Assembly: GCF_003721595.1 (NCBI RefSeq)
Contig: NZ_RJJR01000006.1
Location: 1-64,000, forward strand
From: Hanamia caeni
GTDB lineage: Bacteria > Bacteroidota > Bacteroidia > Chitinophagales > Chitinophagaceae
Length of the DNA stretch: 64,000 nt
Direction of reading: 5' to 3'
Position 1 is the first letter of the stretch. Every line of letters starts with the position of its first letter. The translations under genes and the position numbers were made by a program. The notes beneath the pieces were generated by a model. It saw only the letters and a list, made by a program, of their open reading frames with translations. It was not told the origin of the DNA and ran no database searches. Of this stretch, positions 1 to 7,953 are shown one piece after another.

Positions 1-91
1 ACCAACGGTTGGAAAATCGGAGCGGTATAACGGGAGACTGTTACGTACCGTTCTAACAGAATCTCAGGCTGCGATGCCTGGGTTTACTTAC
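1..91 (+). mobile_element. 3' end of a group II intron (domains V and VI)
   Basis: Positions 20-53 fold as a canonical group II domain V. An AGC triad (21-23) pairs with GTT at the far end, followed by GGTA/TACC, a two-base bulge (CG), then TAACGG closed on CTGTTA by a GAGA (GNRA) tetraloop. Compared with the common GAGCCGTAT...GTACGGTTC pattern, one base pair is swapped on both strands (C-G to G-C), which is compensatory. Positions 63-82 form a domain VI hairpin (CTCAGGC/GCCTGGG), followed by TTTACTTAC, which would hold the branch-point A and the 3' end (about 91, perhaps a few bases later). The intron body and any reverse transcriptase ORF would lie left of the window. Confidence 0.8.
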
Positions 92-171
92 TAGGAACGG
101 CGGTTTAAAAAAAAGTTTAGAGTTTTTCTGAAGGTCTGTTAAGAGTCAGGATATTCAGAGTTATAATTTCC

Positions 172-185
172 CGAAACCGGTTTCG
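172..185. promoter_or_regulatory. LacI-type operator palindrome
   Basis: CGAAACCGGTTTCG is a perfect 14-base palindrome with the central CG and AAAC/GTTT arms typical of LacI/GalR-family operators. It lies 68 bases before the inositol oxygenase start. No regulator gene is visible in the window, so control of the downstream gene is inferred. Confidence 0.5.
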
Positions 186-253
186 TAATTAAAATCGAAA
201 CATATAACAAAAATGTGGAAATTGCCTTATAATTACTTTAAAATACCATAGTT

Positions 254-1135
254 ATGCAAAATCAAAATAATTTTTCTTCTGTTGAAACAAATCCACTGAA
301 TAGCCTTGACGAATGGGAAGACGATGTGCTTGAAAGATATCCGGAGCCTGAGGTAAAGGCCAAGTCAAAAGAAGAATACAGAAATTATGAAACACCCGGC
401 AGAGATACCGTGAAAGAATTTTACCGGCTGAACCACACGTATCAGACCTATGATTTTGTAAAAGAAAAGAAAAATAATTTCCTTCAGTTCAATAAAAAAG
501 AAATGCCTGTTTGGGACGCTTTTAATTTTCTCAATCAGTTAGTAGACGATTCGGATCCGGATACCGATTTGGATCAGTTTCAGCATCTTCTTCAAACATC
601 AGAGGCCATTCGCCAGGATGGTCATCCCGATTGGATGGTATTGACCGGCCTCATGCACGACATGGGAAAGGTGCTTTGCCTTTTTGGGGAGCCGCAATGG
701 GCTGTGGTAGGAGATACTTTCCCTGTTGGATGCGCCTATTCGGATAAAATAGTTTATCCTGAATTTTTTCAAAATAATCCTGACTATAACAACCCGGCTT
801 ACAATACAAAATATGGCGTTTATGAAAAGAACTGCGGGCTAAAAAATGTGCATATTTCCTGGGGGCATGATGAATACATTTACCAGATGATGAAGGATTA
901 TATTCCTGAAGAAGGATTATACATGCTTCGCTATCATTCTTTTTACGCCTGGCACCGCGAAGGTGAATATGATTATCTGCTGGACGACCACGACAAGGAA
1001 ATGCTGAAATGGGTAAAGCTGTTTAACCCTTATGATCTTTATTCAAAGTGCCCGGAACCGCCTGATATCAATAAGCTGAGGCCGTATTACGAAGATCTTA
1101 TTAAAAAATATTTGCCGGCTACTTTAAAATTTTAA
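254..1135 (+). CDS. myo-inositol oxygenase (MIOX)
   Basis: Predicted to open the ring of myo-inositol with O2 to give D-glucuronate, in the cytoplasm. The 293-residue protein matches the animal and plant enzyme along its whole length. All di-iron ligands are in place: H111, H135-D136 in the MHDMGK motif, H205 in SWGHDEY, H228 in RYHSF, and D261 in YDLYSK. The GEPQWAVVGDTFPVGC segment is also kept. MIOX is mainly a eukaryotic family with scattered bacterial members, Bacteroidota included. No other inositol or glucuronate genes lie beside it, so the gene seems to stand alone. The palindrome at 172-185 suggests sugar-responsive control. Confidence 0.95.
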   Translation: MQNQNNFSSVETNPLNSLDEWEDDVLERYPEPEVKAKSKEEYRNYETPGRDTVKEFYRLNHTYQTYDFVKEKKNNFLQFNKKEMPVWDAFNFLNQLVDDSDPDTDLDQFQHLLQTSEAIRQDGHPDWMVLTGLMHDMGKVLCLFGEPQWAVVGDTFPVGCAYSDKIVYPEFFQNNPDYNNPAYNTKYGVYEKNCGLKNVHISWGHDEYIYQMMKDYIPEEGLYMLRYHSFYAWHREGEYDYLLDDHDKEMLKWVKLFNPYDLYSKCPEPPDINKLRPYYEDLIKKYLPATLKF

Positions 1136-1369
1136 ATGTAACAGTTTAAACTTTTCTTAATTAATATCTTCTTCCTTTACTTTAAAATTTTTAAGAAATA
1201 CTTCGATATAGTTTGCTTTTTTGGCAGAATAAAAAAATCGATTAAAGTTTCGTTTACTGATTCACATACGATAAGCTGAATTTAAAATTATAAGTTAATA
1301 AAATTTCTTCCGCTCAATTCATAAGGTTATCTGGCATTTAAGGCTTAACTTAATGACAAAGCATAATTT

Positions 1370-2437
1370 ATGAATACAACTTTAGAAGAATTAAAAAACG
1401 TGAAGTCTGATTGTTGCATTACAATCCTACTTCAAACACATCGTACGCTGCCGGAAAATGAAAAAGATCCCATCGTGCTAAAAAATCTTATAAAAGAAGC
1501 GGAACAGCGTTTAAAAGAAAGATTTTCTTCAGAATTTGTAGAACGGATGATACAGAAATTAAATCAGCTTGCTGAAAGTATCAATCATCGCCATAACAAA
1601 GAAGGCCTTGCGCTTTTTGTCAATGAAAACCTGGCAAAGTATGTTCGGCTACCGCTGAATGTGGAAAATAGAATAATTATAGATAAAACATTTGCTACAA
1701 GAGATTTGGTTCGCGCAGGGCATCGCCAAACGGGCTACTATGTTTTATTACTTAGCCGCGATAAAGCAAGATTAATTGAAGCCTTTAATGATAAAGTGGT
1801 TGAGGAAGTAAATACAGGATTCCCTTTGCTGAACCCCGATATCAATGAACTAAAGCGCCTGGAGGCTTCTTTTGGGAACCGCAGGACAAACCTCGCCAAA
1901 GAATTTTTTAACCAGGTTGGCAAACAATTAAATGAGATTCAGAAGCAAAATTTAATGCCCGTAATCATTATTACAGATGAATCAAATTATTCTGACTTTT
2001 TAAAAGTTACTGATAAGAAGGAAAGGATTGTTGCGAAACTTTTTGGAAACCGTATGAATGAAAAACCGCACAGTATCGTTGAAGCTGCATGGCCGGTAAT
2101 GCAGAAATGGGTAAAAGATAGAAACAATGAACGGTTACAGGAACTTAAAAAAGCAGTGAACTCGCGAAATGTATTGACGGACTTTACTGAAATCTGGAAG
2201 GCTGTAAATAATGGCCGCGGCAAGACGTTGTTTGTGAAACAAGGTTATTTTCAACCAGCCAGGTTGCAAAATAACCACATTGAGCTGCTGCCACCGGATC
2301 AATCAGAAAATGCGGATATTGATGATGTAATAGATGAAATGATAGAGATAAATCTTCATCATGAGGGCGACTCAGTTTTCATTGAAGGAAATGAACTTGA
2401 AAAGTTCAATGGCCTGGCACTCATAACGAAGAATTAG
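1370..2437 (+). CDS. baeRF-like protein (bacterial archaeo-eukaryotic release factor family, type 3)
   Basis: A 355-residue soluble protein that resembles bacterial homologues of eRF1/aRF1 (baeRF, family 3-like). The N-terminal half (about 1-110) has the TILLQTHRTLPENEKDP start seen in that family, then a central segment with TGYYVLLLSRDKARLIEA, which matches the core of the release-factor-like domain. The last 100 residues resemble eRF1 domain 3. Family members are thought to act on ribosomes or in stress responses, but none of this is shown here. It stands alone, with 234 non-coding bases upstream and a hairpin terminator at 2512-2542. The family call rests on sequence resemblance without a search. 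Confidence 0.7.
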   Translation: MNTTLEELKNVKSDCCITILLQTHRTLPENEKDPIVLKNLIKEAEQRLKERFSSEFVERMIQKLNQLAESINHRHNKEGLALFVNENLAKYVRLPLNVENRIIIDKTFATRDLVRAGHRQTGYYVLLLSRDKARLIEAFNDKVVEEVNTGFPLLNPDINELKRLEASFGNRRTNLAKEFFNQVGKQLNEIQKQNLMPVIIITDESNYSDFLKVTDKKERIVAKLFGNRMNEKPHSIVEAAWPVMQKWVKDRNNERLQELKKAVNSRNVLTDFTEIWKAVNNGRGKTLFVKQGYFQPARLQNNHIELLPPDQSENADIDDVIDEMIEINLHHEGDSVFIEGNELEKFNGLALITKN

Positions 2438-2511
2438 AAAATTGCCTTTTGAAATCCTCTGGTTGGCTTATAAAATTACTCCGCCCAATTTTTTTAGTAA
2501 TAGGGATTAGT

Positions 2512-2542
2512 GAGGCTGTCTCAAAAGGATAGCCTCTTTTTT
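2512..2542 (+). terminator. intrinsic terminator after the baeRF gene
   Basis: A ten-pair stem (GAGGCTGTCT / GGATAGCCTC, two wobble pairs) with a CAAAA loop is followed by a T-run. It lies 75 bases after the stop of the upstream gene. Confidence 0.75.
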
Positions 2543-2570
2543 GTGAACGGTAATAATTTCACAAAAAGAT

Positions 2571-2915
2571 TTATAAATAAAAAGCCCCCGCAAAAAATTC
2601 CAGGGCTTTTGTTGCGAAGGGAGGGTTCGAACCTCCGTCCGCCAGCCGGCGGATATGAGCCCTTCGTTTATTTGCGAATAATTTTTTCCCGGATAAAATC
2701 TCTTGCTGCGCTGATTTTAATTGCTTTTCTCTTAAGAGTGCAAGAGCTTTCGAATCAAAAAGTTCCTGATGAACAATAATCCAGGGTCTAAAATTTTTTG
2801 TCCAGCCTTTTGTTGACAATTCATTATGAGAAAAGAATCGTTGCTCCATGTTGGAAGTCATTCCGATATAGATTTTATTAAACTTTTTTGAAAACAATAC
2901 GTAAACAGTAAACAT
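2571..2915 (-). CDS. GIY-YIG endonuclease-like protein between tRNA 3'-end repeats
   Basis: A 114-residue small GIY-YIG (URI/UvrC-N type) nuclease. The motif residues are visible: VYV (4-6), YIG (16-18), R26, H30 and the metal-binding E63. The catalytic fold should end near residue 80. From about 84 to 104 the reading frame runs through a partial copy of the tRNA-fMet 3' half, giving a GGSNPPFATK peptide that is simply translated tRNA sequence. It then runs through a copy of the tRNA terminator. The gene starts 39 bases after the end of the intact tRNA-fMet, on the same strand. It therefore looks like a small unit inserted at, or copied with, the tRNA 3' end. Whether it is mobile is inference. 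Confidence 0.75.
   Translation of the reverse strand: MFTVYVLFSKKFNKIYIGMTSNMEQRFFSHNELSTKGWTKNFRPWIIVHQELFDSKALALLREKQLKSAQQEILSGKKLFANKRRAHIRRLADGGSNPPFATKALEFFAGAFYL
2575..2637. repeat. direct repeat, copy A (tRNA-fMet 3' end plus terminator)
   Basis: About 63 bases nearly identical to 2918-2979. It covers the hairpin terminator and the last 26 bases of tRNA-fMet (T arm and acceptor 3' strand). The two copies bracket the GIY-YIG gene. The tRNA part is identical and differences fall only in the terminator loop. Confidence 0.85.
2612..2662 (-). pseudogene. partial tRNA-fMet copy (3' half)
   Basis: Reading leftward, GGGCTCATA (anticodon arm with CAT) is followed by a small GC hairpin (TCCGCC/GGCGGA) where the variable region should be, then the intact T arm and acceptor 3' strand. 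The 5' half of the tRNA is missing, so it cannot be a working tRNA. Confidence 0.75.
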
Positions 2916-2917
2916 AG

Positions 2918-3025
<108 letters not shown>

Positions 3026-3036
3026 ATTTAGGATTG

Positions 3037-3044
3037 CAAATGTA
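3037..3044 (-). promoter_or_regulatory. promoter -7 element for tRNA-fMet
   Basis: TACATTTG on the minus strand matches the Bacteroidota -7 consensus TAnnTTTG and lies 12 bases before the tRNA 5' end. Confidence 0.6.
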
Positions 3045-3102
3045 AGGGCTTAAGTACTTGCAACCAAATTTTAATACTTTAGCAAATCATAAATTTTTAT
3101 CT

Positions 3103-3882
3103 ATGAACCGTAGTATGAACTTCTTAATAGTGTTGGTTGTGGTAATATTTACATCCTGCCATTCTAAAATAAAGGAAAGAAGTGAGAAGATATATTCGCG
3201 ACATCTGCAAAAGCACATTACGTTAACTATCATCAGTACGCCGCCTCCATCCAATAAAAGCGATTTTAATTTGTTGTTACTTAATAATGGTTTTGACCAG
3301 GACGGCACCATGAAAATTACAGACAGCCTTTACCGGAAAAAAGATATCAAAGCGTTATTAATAGTAGCCATCAAGGCATTTGATGCAAAGCAGCAATTTG
3401 GTGTTGCCGGCATAACGGATGGACAAAATAATGGGTCGCTCGCTTCAAAATATTCAGATTTTATAGTAAATGAATTGCTGCCTTATATCAAGAAAAAAGC
3501 AGCAGTCAGAAGTTTTAAATCAATAACTATTGCAGGCGTGGGCGATGGGGGCATTTCAGCATTTGATATTGCGTGGGACAATTGGCAAAAATTTGACAAA
3601 GTTGGAATTTTACAGGATTTTTCGAATCCAGGCAGGCTTACAGATTTTTCTGCTATAACAAACAAGATTGCGAAATCAAGAAAAAAACCGAAGCTTCAGT
3701 TTTGGCTGGAAGTAGAAAAAGAACAGGATGAATCTGTTAAGGAAGATTCTTCGCAAATCAATAATTTGATTGAGACGTTACGAATTAAGAATGTCACTCC
3801 ATCTTCTGTCAATATCCAAACACCATTGAATAAACATCAGTCCCTTATTAATTTTTTGCTTTGGGTAAATAATGGCAATTAA
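3103..3882 (+). CDS. esterase-fold lipoprotein lacking the catalytic serine
   Basis: A predicted lipoprotein of about 259 residues that resembles the enterochelin esterase/esterase D alpha/beta-hydrolase family. ATG 3103 or 3115 is the likely start, because either gives a short hydrophobic signal ending in the lipobox FTSC. The nucleophile elbow, normally GxSxGG, reads GVGDGG here, so the serine is a glycine. The segment KYSDFIVNELLPYIKKK before it matches the family pattern of a helix leading to the elbow. A C-terminal NKHQSLINFLLWV holds a histidine at a plausible place. It is probably a non-catalytic relative, or the serine has moved. Confidence 0.6.
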   Translation: MNRSMNFLIVLVVVIFTSCHSKIKERSEKIYSRHLQKHITLTIISTPPPSNKSDFNLLLLNNGFDQDGTMKITDSLYRKKDIKALLIVAIKAFDAKQQFGVAGITDGQNNGSLASKYSDFIVNELLPYIKKKAAVRSFKSITIAGVGDGGISAFDIAWDNWQKFDKVGILQDFSNPGRLTDFSAITNKIAKSRKKPKLQFWLEVEKEQDESVKEDSSQINNLIETLRIKNVTPSSVNIQTPLNKHQSLINFLLWVNNGN

Positions 3883-3888
3883 AATTTT

Positions 3889-4596
3889 TTATTCTTTTGA
3901 TGATATATTGCTGGCCCCATTGGAACTAATTTTTCTGACTTCCGGATTGCCTTTAAAATATAGATTGCTTGCACCACTTGCGGTTGCTGAAATCGATTTA
4001 TTCACGGTCAGCTTTGCATCGCTTGCCCCTGAAAGCTGGGCAATGAGATTGCCAACCGTTAATTCATAATTCTTTAGATCACTGGCGCCACTTGCCTCCA
4101 GTTTTAAATTCGCAATTTTTCCACTTACAGAAATTGTAGAAGCGCCAGAAAGATCAAATTGAACATCCGAAATATTTACAATCCCTTTCATTTCGCAAGC
4201 CCCGCTCAACTTTACCTTTACGCTGGCTCCCGTTAAAGTACCTGTAATGATAAAATTGCAGGCGCCTGAACCTTCAATGCCTTCAATATTTTTAAAGGAA
4301 ATATAGGCACGCAATCTTTTATTGCCGCGCAACCTAATGGAATTGTTATCATAATAAATATTCAATACGCCGTTCTTTACTTCTGTCCTGATATTATCGC
4401 GGTATTCCGGATCGGATGCGCTTACACCCACTGCATCTTCATTTCCCTGCGATAAATAAACATCGATGCCCCCGCTTACTTTTATTGCGGAAAATGAACC
4501 AATTTTTCTTACTTCAACATTTTTATCATTGATTACTGTCTGTGCGCTGATTTGCAAAGCCAATAATGAAAACAGGCAAACCAAAATAGATTTCAT
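3889..4596 (-). CDS. DUF2807 (head GIN domain) secreted protein
   Basis: A 235-residue exported protein with a signal peptide (MKSILVCLFSLLALQISAQ) and one DUF2807 beta-helical domain. Its repeated SGA/GAS turns (GACNFIITG, SGACEMKG, SGASTIS, SGASDLKNY, SGASDAKL, SGASNLYF) are typical of the right-handed helix of this family, which is common in Bacteroidota. Function is unknown; an adhesin-like role has only been suggested from the fold. The start at 4596 is chosen because it opens the signal peptide. A longer frame to 4665 would run up to the divergent promoter at 4667. It is read toward the esterase-like gene, and the two stops lie 6 bases apart. Confidence 0.8.
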   Translation of the reverse strand: MKSILVCLFSLLALQISAQTVINDKNVEVRKIGSFSAIKVSGGIDVYLSQGNEDAVGVSASDPEYRDNIRTEVKNGVLNIYYDNNSIRLRGNKRLRAYISFKNIEGIEGSGACNFIITGTLTGASVKVKLSGACEMKGIVNISDVQFDLSGASTISVSGKIANLKLEASGASDLKNYELTVGNLIAQLSGASDAKLTVNKSISATASGASNLYFKGNPEVRKISSNGASNISSKE

Positions 4597-4666
4597 ATTC
4601 TTTTTTTGTGTGTAACGAAATTGATGACAAAAAGTTACAAGTTTTTTTAAATGAATTTTCTGCACG

Positions 4667-4674
4667 TATCTTTG
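4667..4674 (+). promoter_or_regulatory. promoter -7 element for the TPP riboswitch transcript
   Basis: TATCTTTG is an exact TAnnTTTG match. Transcription would start about 4680, just ahead of the riboswitch aptamer. Confidence 0.65.
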
Positions 4675-4692
4675 CTTTTCAAAAGTATTAAA

Positions 4693-4777
4693 CCGGGGTG
4701 CACCTGGCCATTTTTATTATTAGGCCAGGTTGCTGAGAAAATACCCGCAAACCTGATCAGGATAATGCCTGCGAAGG
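4693..4777 (+). promoter_or_regulatory. TPP (THI-box) riboswitch
   Basis: The conserved parts of the thiamine pyrophosphate aptamer appear in order: GGGGTGC, a long side stem (ACCTGGCC/GGCCAGGT), TGCTGAGAAAATACCC, ACCTGATCAGGATAATGCC and GCGAAGG. It sits 64 bases before the start of a TonB-dependent receptor. A CCCCC stretch at 4795-4799 could pair with the GGGG at 4695-4698 as part of the switch. It predicts that the receptor is shut off when thiamine pyrophosphate is plentiful. Confidence 0.95.
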
Positions 4778-4840
4778 AAGGACCAGATACCGATCCCCCT
4801 TTTCTTTTTCATGCATTGTATTGATCAAAAAATTACAAAC

Positions 4841-7003
4841 ATGAAAAAAGTCTTTTTAATTGCTTTACTGCTTATTTTACAACTTGCCACAAGAGCGCAA
4901 GACACTTCTACTCACAAGCTTAGTGATACATTGATGCTTGAAAATATTGAGATTACTTCTACACGTGCATCAGATAAAGCGCCGTTTACAAAAATCAACC
5001 TGGATAAAGATCAGATTAAACAAATGAACCTTGGACAGGATCTCCCATTTGTGCTGAACCAAACGCCTTCGGTAGTCGTAAATTCTGACGCGGGAAACGG
5101 TGTTGGTTACACCGGCATCCACATCCGCGGAACTGATGCTTCGCGCATAAATGTGACACTAAATGGAATACCTTACAATGATGCGGAAAGCCAGGGGACT
5201 TTTTTCGTAGACATGCCGGATATCTCTTCTTCAGTTAATTCTATTCAAATTCAGCGTGGCGTGGGCACTTCCACCAATGGCGCAGGTGCGTTCGGCGCTA
5301 CTATTAATCTTTCAACCAATGTGGTGAACAAAGAAAAATATCTTGAATTAAACAATAGCTATGGTTCTTTCAACACCTGGAAAAACACATTAAAAATTGG
5401 CTCTGGTTTGATGGGCAATCATTTTTTGGTTGATGCAAGACTTTCACGCATCAGCAGCGACGGATATATTGACAGAGCTACCTCGAACCTTAAGTCTTTT
5501 TATGTAAGCGCTGCTTATATCAATGAAAAAAGCTCTTTGCGGTTCAATATAATCAGTGGTAAAGAAAAAACCTACCAGGCGTGGAATGGCGTGCCGCAAA
5601 GCTATCTGGATAGTGCGCGGACTTATAATTCGTCTGGTACGGAAAAGCCTGGCGCACCTTATGCAAATGAAACTGACAATTACATTCAAACACATTACCA
5701 GCTTTTTTACAATCACAAAATCAACTCTGTTTTGAGTTATAATATTGCTGCATTTCTTTCAAGGGGCAAGGGATATTATGAAAACTACAAGGCAGATCAG
5801 TCTTTCAAAGATTATTCTCTTTCGGATATTATTAACGGTAATGACACCATCACTTCAACAGATTTAGTGCAAAGACTTTGGCTTGACAATTATTTTTATG
5901 GGTCCATCTTTTCATTACAATATCATAAAGGAAAAACAAATATCACTTTTGGCGGCGGTTATACAGAGTATGATGGAAAGCATTATAATATTGTAACGTG
6001 GGCTCAGAAAGGTTTCCCAAAAAATTATAAATATTTCAATGCACCCGCTATCAAGAATGATTTTAATCTGTATGCTAAGCTGATGCAATCTTTTGGAGCA
6101 GGATTTACAGGTTTTTTAGATTTGCAGGGACATTTTATTCAATATAAAATTGATGGATTTGAAGATCGGCCCGACATCCGCATTAAAGAAAATTACAGCT
6201 TCTTTAATCCAAAAGCCGGAATTTCATTCAATCGAAATAATTACCAGGTGTATGCCTCATTTGCGGTAGCCACCAAAGAGCCTAACCGCGATGATTTTGA
6301 AGCCGGCGCCAACCAGATTCCAAAACCTGAAACGCTCTACGACCTCGAGCTTGGCCTTGAAAAAAAATATGCGTCATTTAATTATGGAGCTACATTATAT
6401 TATATGAGTTATCATAATCAACTGGTTAATACAGGCAAAATCAATGATGTAGGCGCTTATACACGAACCAATGCGCCGCACAGTTACCGCGCCGGCATTG
6501 AATTACAGGGAAATTCAGTAATAAATCATTGGCTAAATATCGGAGGGAATATTGCCTTCAGCGAAAATAAAATAAAAGATTTTACGGAATATATCGATGA
6601 TTATGACAATGGCGGCCAAAAACAAAATCATTACCAAAACACGGATATTTCATTTTCACCCGGTGTTGTCGGCGCAGCTTTAATAAATTTTATCCCGCTT
6701 AAGAATGCTGAAATCAATTTACAATCGAAATATGTGGGCAGGCAATTTTTGGACAACACCTCACATGTGAGCAGAAGTCTCGATCCTTATTTCGTAGAAA
6801 ATGTAAAATTTTCTTACTCCATTTTTAGAAAGATTTTTAAAGAAGTAAATTTTATTTTCCAGGTGAATAATGTTTTCAATAATTTGTATGAGCCCAATGG
6901 CTACACGTATAATTATTTTTCGGACGGCAGGCTGCAAGTGGAGAATTATTATTTTCCTATGGCCGGGATAAATTTTATGGCGGCCATCAATATTAAGTTG
7001 TAG
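4841..7003 (+). CDS. TonB-dependent receptor, predicted thiamine uptake
   Basis: An outer-membrane gated barrel of 720 residues. It has a signal peptide (cleaved after about TRAQ), a plug domain (about 35-160, with GIHIRGTDASRINVTLNGIPYNDAES and RGVGTSTNGAGAFGA), and a C-terminal barrel ending in an aromatic/hydrophobic beta-signal (NFMAAINIKL). It has no N-terminal carboxypeptidase-like domain and no SusD partner, unlike glycan receptors. Its only visible control is the TPP riboswitch upstream, which points to uptake of thiamine or a precursor. No other thiamine gene is nearby. ATG 4841 is preferred because it opens the signal peptide. Confidence 0.9.
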   Translation: MKKVFLIALLLILQLATRAQDTSTHKLSDTLMLENIEITSTRASDKAPFTKINLDKDQIKQMNLGQDLPFVLNQTPSVVVNSDAGNGVGYTGIHIRGTDASRINVTLNGIPYNDAESQGTFFVDMPDISSSVNSIQIQRGVGTSTNGAGAFGATINLSTNVVNKEKYLELNNSYGSFNTWKNTLKIGSGLMGNHFLVDARLSRISSDGYIDRATSNLKSFYVSAAYINEKSSLRFNIISGKEKTYQAWNGVPQSYLDSARTYNSSGTEKPGAPYANETDNYIQTHYQLFYNHKINSVLSYNIAAFLSRGKGYYENYKADQSFKDYSLSDIINGNDTITSTDLVQRLWLDNYFYGSIFSLQYHKGKTNITFGGGYTEYDGKHYNIVTWAQKGFPKNYKYFNAPAIKNDFNLYAKLMQSFGAGFTGFLDLQGHFIQYKIDGFEDRPDIRIKENYSFFNPKAGISFNRNNYQVYASFAVATKEPNRDDFEAGANQIPKPETLYDLELGLEKKYASFNYGATLYYMSYHNQLVNTGKINDVGAYTRTNAPHSYRAGIELQGNSVINHWLNIGGNIAFSENKIKDFTEYIDDYDNGGQKQNHYQNTDISFSPGVVGAALINFIPLKNAEINLQSKYVGRQFLDNTSHVSRSLDPYFVENVKFSYSIFRKIFKEVNFIFQVNNVFNNLYEPNGYTYNYFSDGRLQVENYYFPMAGINFMAAINIKL

Positions 7004-7013
7004 GGTGAAAGCA

Positions 7014-7066
7014 GGGTTTAGATTGATTAGAAGGTTTAGAAGGTTTAGATAGTTTAGATGGTTTAG
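7014..7066. repeat. short tandem repeat of a GGTTTAGA-like unit
   Basis: About five imperfect copies of an 8-9 base unit (AAGGTTTAG, ATAGTTTAG, ATGGTTTAG) just after the TonB receptor. A similar GGTTTAGT block is found near 46434-46448. Confidence 0.7.
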
Positions 7067-7189
7067 TAATTCAGGTAATTATATTTTATAGTAAACGGAT
7101 AAATAGGATTAATTTTTATTTTAGATTTAAGAATGATGAAAGATTGGGGTAAACCCAAAAGATACAGTTATCTTCTATACCAAAAAGCA

Positions 7190-7197
7190 TAATTTTG
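7190..7197 (+). promoter_or_regulatory. promoter -7 element for the MNT/HEPN pair
   Basis: TAATTTTG matches TAnnTTTG exactly. It lies only 4 bases before the ATG at 7202, so the transcript would be leaderless or nearly so. Confidence 0.45.
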
Positions 7198-7201
7198 AAG
7201 T

Positions 7202-7519
7202 ATGCACAATGAATCTGACATCATAGAACGTATTAAATTGTCTCTAAATACAACAGAACCTGAAGCGACTGTTATTTTGTTTGGTTCTTATGCCCGCGGG
7301 GATCATAAAAGCGATTCGGATATTGACCTTCTCATTCTTCTTGATAAAGACAAAATTACTCATGATGATGCAAAAAGAGTGGCCTATCCACTATACGATA
7401 TTGAGTTTGAAACTGGTAAAATTATCAGCCCTTTGATACTTTCAAAAAAAAGGTGGGAGACCAAACATAGAATTACTCCTTTTTATAAGAATATTTTAAA
7501 AGAGGGAGTGGTGCTATGA
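7202..7519 (+). CDS. MNT-type nucleotidyltransferase (antitoxin of a HEPN/MNT module)
   Basis: A 105-residue minimal nucleotidyltransferase. The signature is intact: GSYARGD (28-34) followed by SDIDLL with D40 and D42 as metal ligands. In known HEPN/MNT toxin-antitoxin pairs the MNT protein blocks the HEPN toxin, in some cases by adding nucleotides to it. The HEPN gene follows with a 4-base ATGA overlap, so the two are translationally coupled. Order (MNT first) and size fit the usual module. The function is inferred from the family and the arrangement. Confidence 0.85.
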   Translation: MHNESDIIERIKLSLNTTEPEATVILFGSYARGDHKSDSDIDLLILLDKDKITHDDAKRVAYPLYDIEFETGKIISPLILSKKRWETKHRITPFYKNILKEGVVL

Positions 7520-7908
7520 CATCAAATGAGCGAAAAGAGTTGGTCAATTACAGGATGAATAAAGCCAGAGAAACCTTTGGTGAAATAGATTTACTTATTC
7601 AACACAAACTTTGGAACACCGCTATCAACAGATTATATTATGCTTGCTATTATGCAGTAATCGCATTGCTAATTGACAGGAAAATCGAAACGCTTACACA
7701 TACTGGCACCAGGCAGATGTTTGGACTTCATTTTATAAAAAATGGATTAATCGAGAAAGATATTGGGAAATTTTATTCAAGAATATTTGATTTGAGACAG
7801 ACGGGCGATTACGAGGACTTTGTTGATTTTTCGATGGAGCAAGTAATCGAACTTTTAGAGCCGGCTGAAAAGTTTATTAGTCATATCGAATCTATTTTAA
7901 AAACTTAA
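7516..7908 (+). CDS. HEPN domain protein (toxin partner of MNT)
   Basis: A 130-residue all-helical HEPN protein, with the helix pattern AINRLYYACYYAVIALL (about 37-53) and the LRQTGDYEDF segment (about 92-101) that carries the family's conserved arginine. The classic RX4-6H RNase motif is not evident here, so its catalytic status is unclear. It is likely the toxin of the module, acting on RNA in the cytoplasm, or the target modified by its MNT partner. It overlaps the MNT gene by 4 bases and is followed by the convergent pcm gene. Confidence 0.8.
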   Translation: MTSNERKELVNYRMNKARETFGEIDLLIQHKLWNTAINRLYYACYYAVIALLIDRKIETLTHTGTRQMFGLHFIKNGLIEKDIGKFYSRIFDLRQTGDYEDFVDFSMEQVIELLEPAEKFISHIESILKT

Positions 7909-7953
7909 TCGCCTGAAATAAATTATTAGTAAGAGTAGACATTAAAAACTATT

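Noticed and set aside
2512..2542. The GAGGCTGTCTCAAAA sequence as an insertion sequence end
   Set aside because: It resembles some transposon ends, but here it is one half of a strong hairpin with a T-run, and no transposase or matching inverted end is near.
2638..2653. The CCGCCAGCCGGCGG hairpin as a member of a dispersed repeat family (a similar core occurs at 53476-53488)
   Set aside because: Only two short GC hairpins share the core, and the one at 53470 is a normal terminator; two copies are not enough to claim a family.
2510..2779. An open frame on the plus strand across the GIY-YIG gene and the partial tRNA
   Set aside because: It reads through terminators and the antisense of the tRNA repeat and has no protein-like pattern; the minus-strand GIY-YIG frame has clear motifs.
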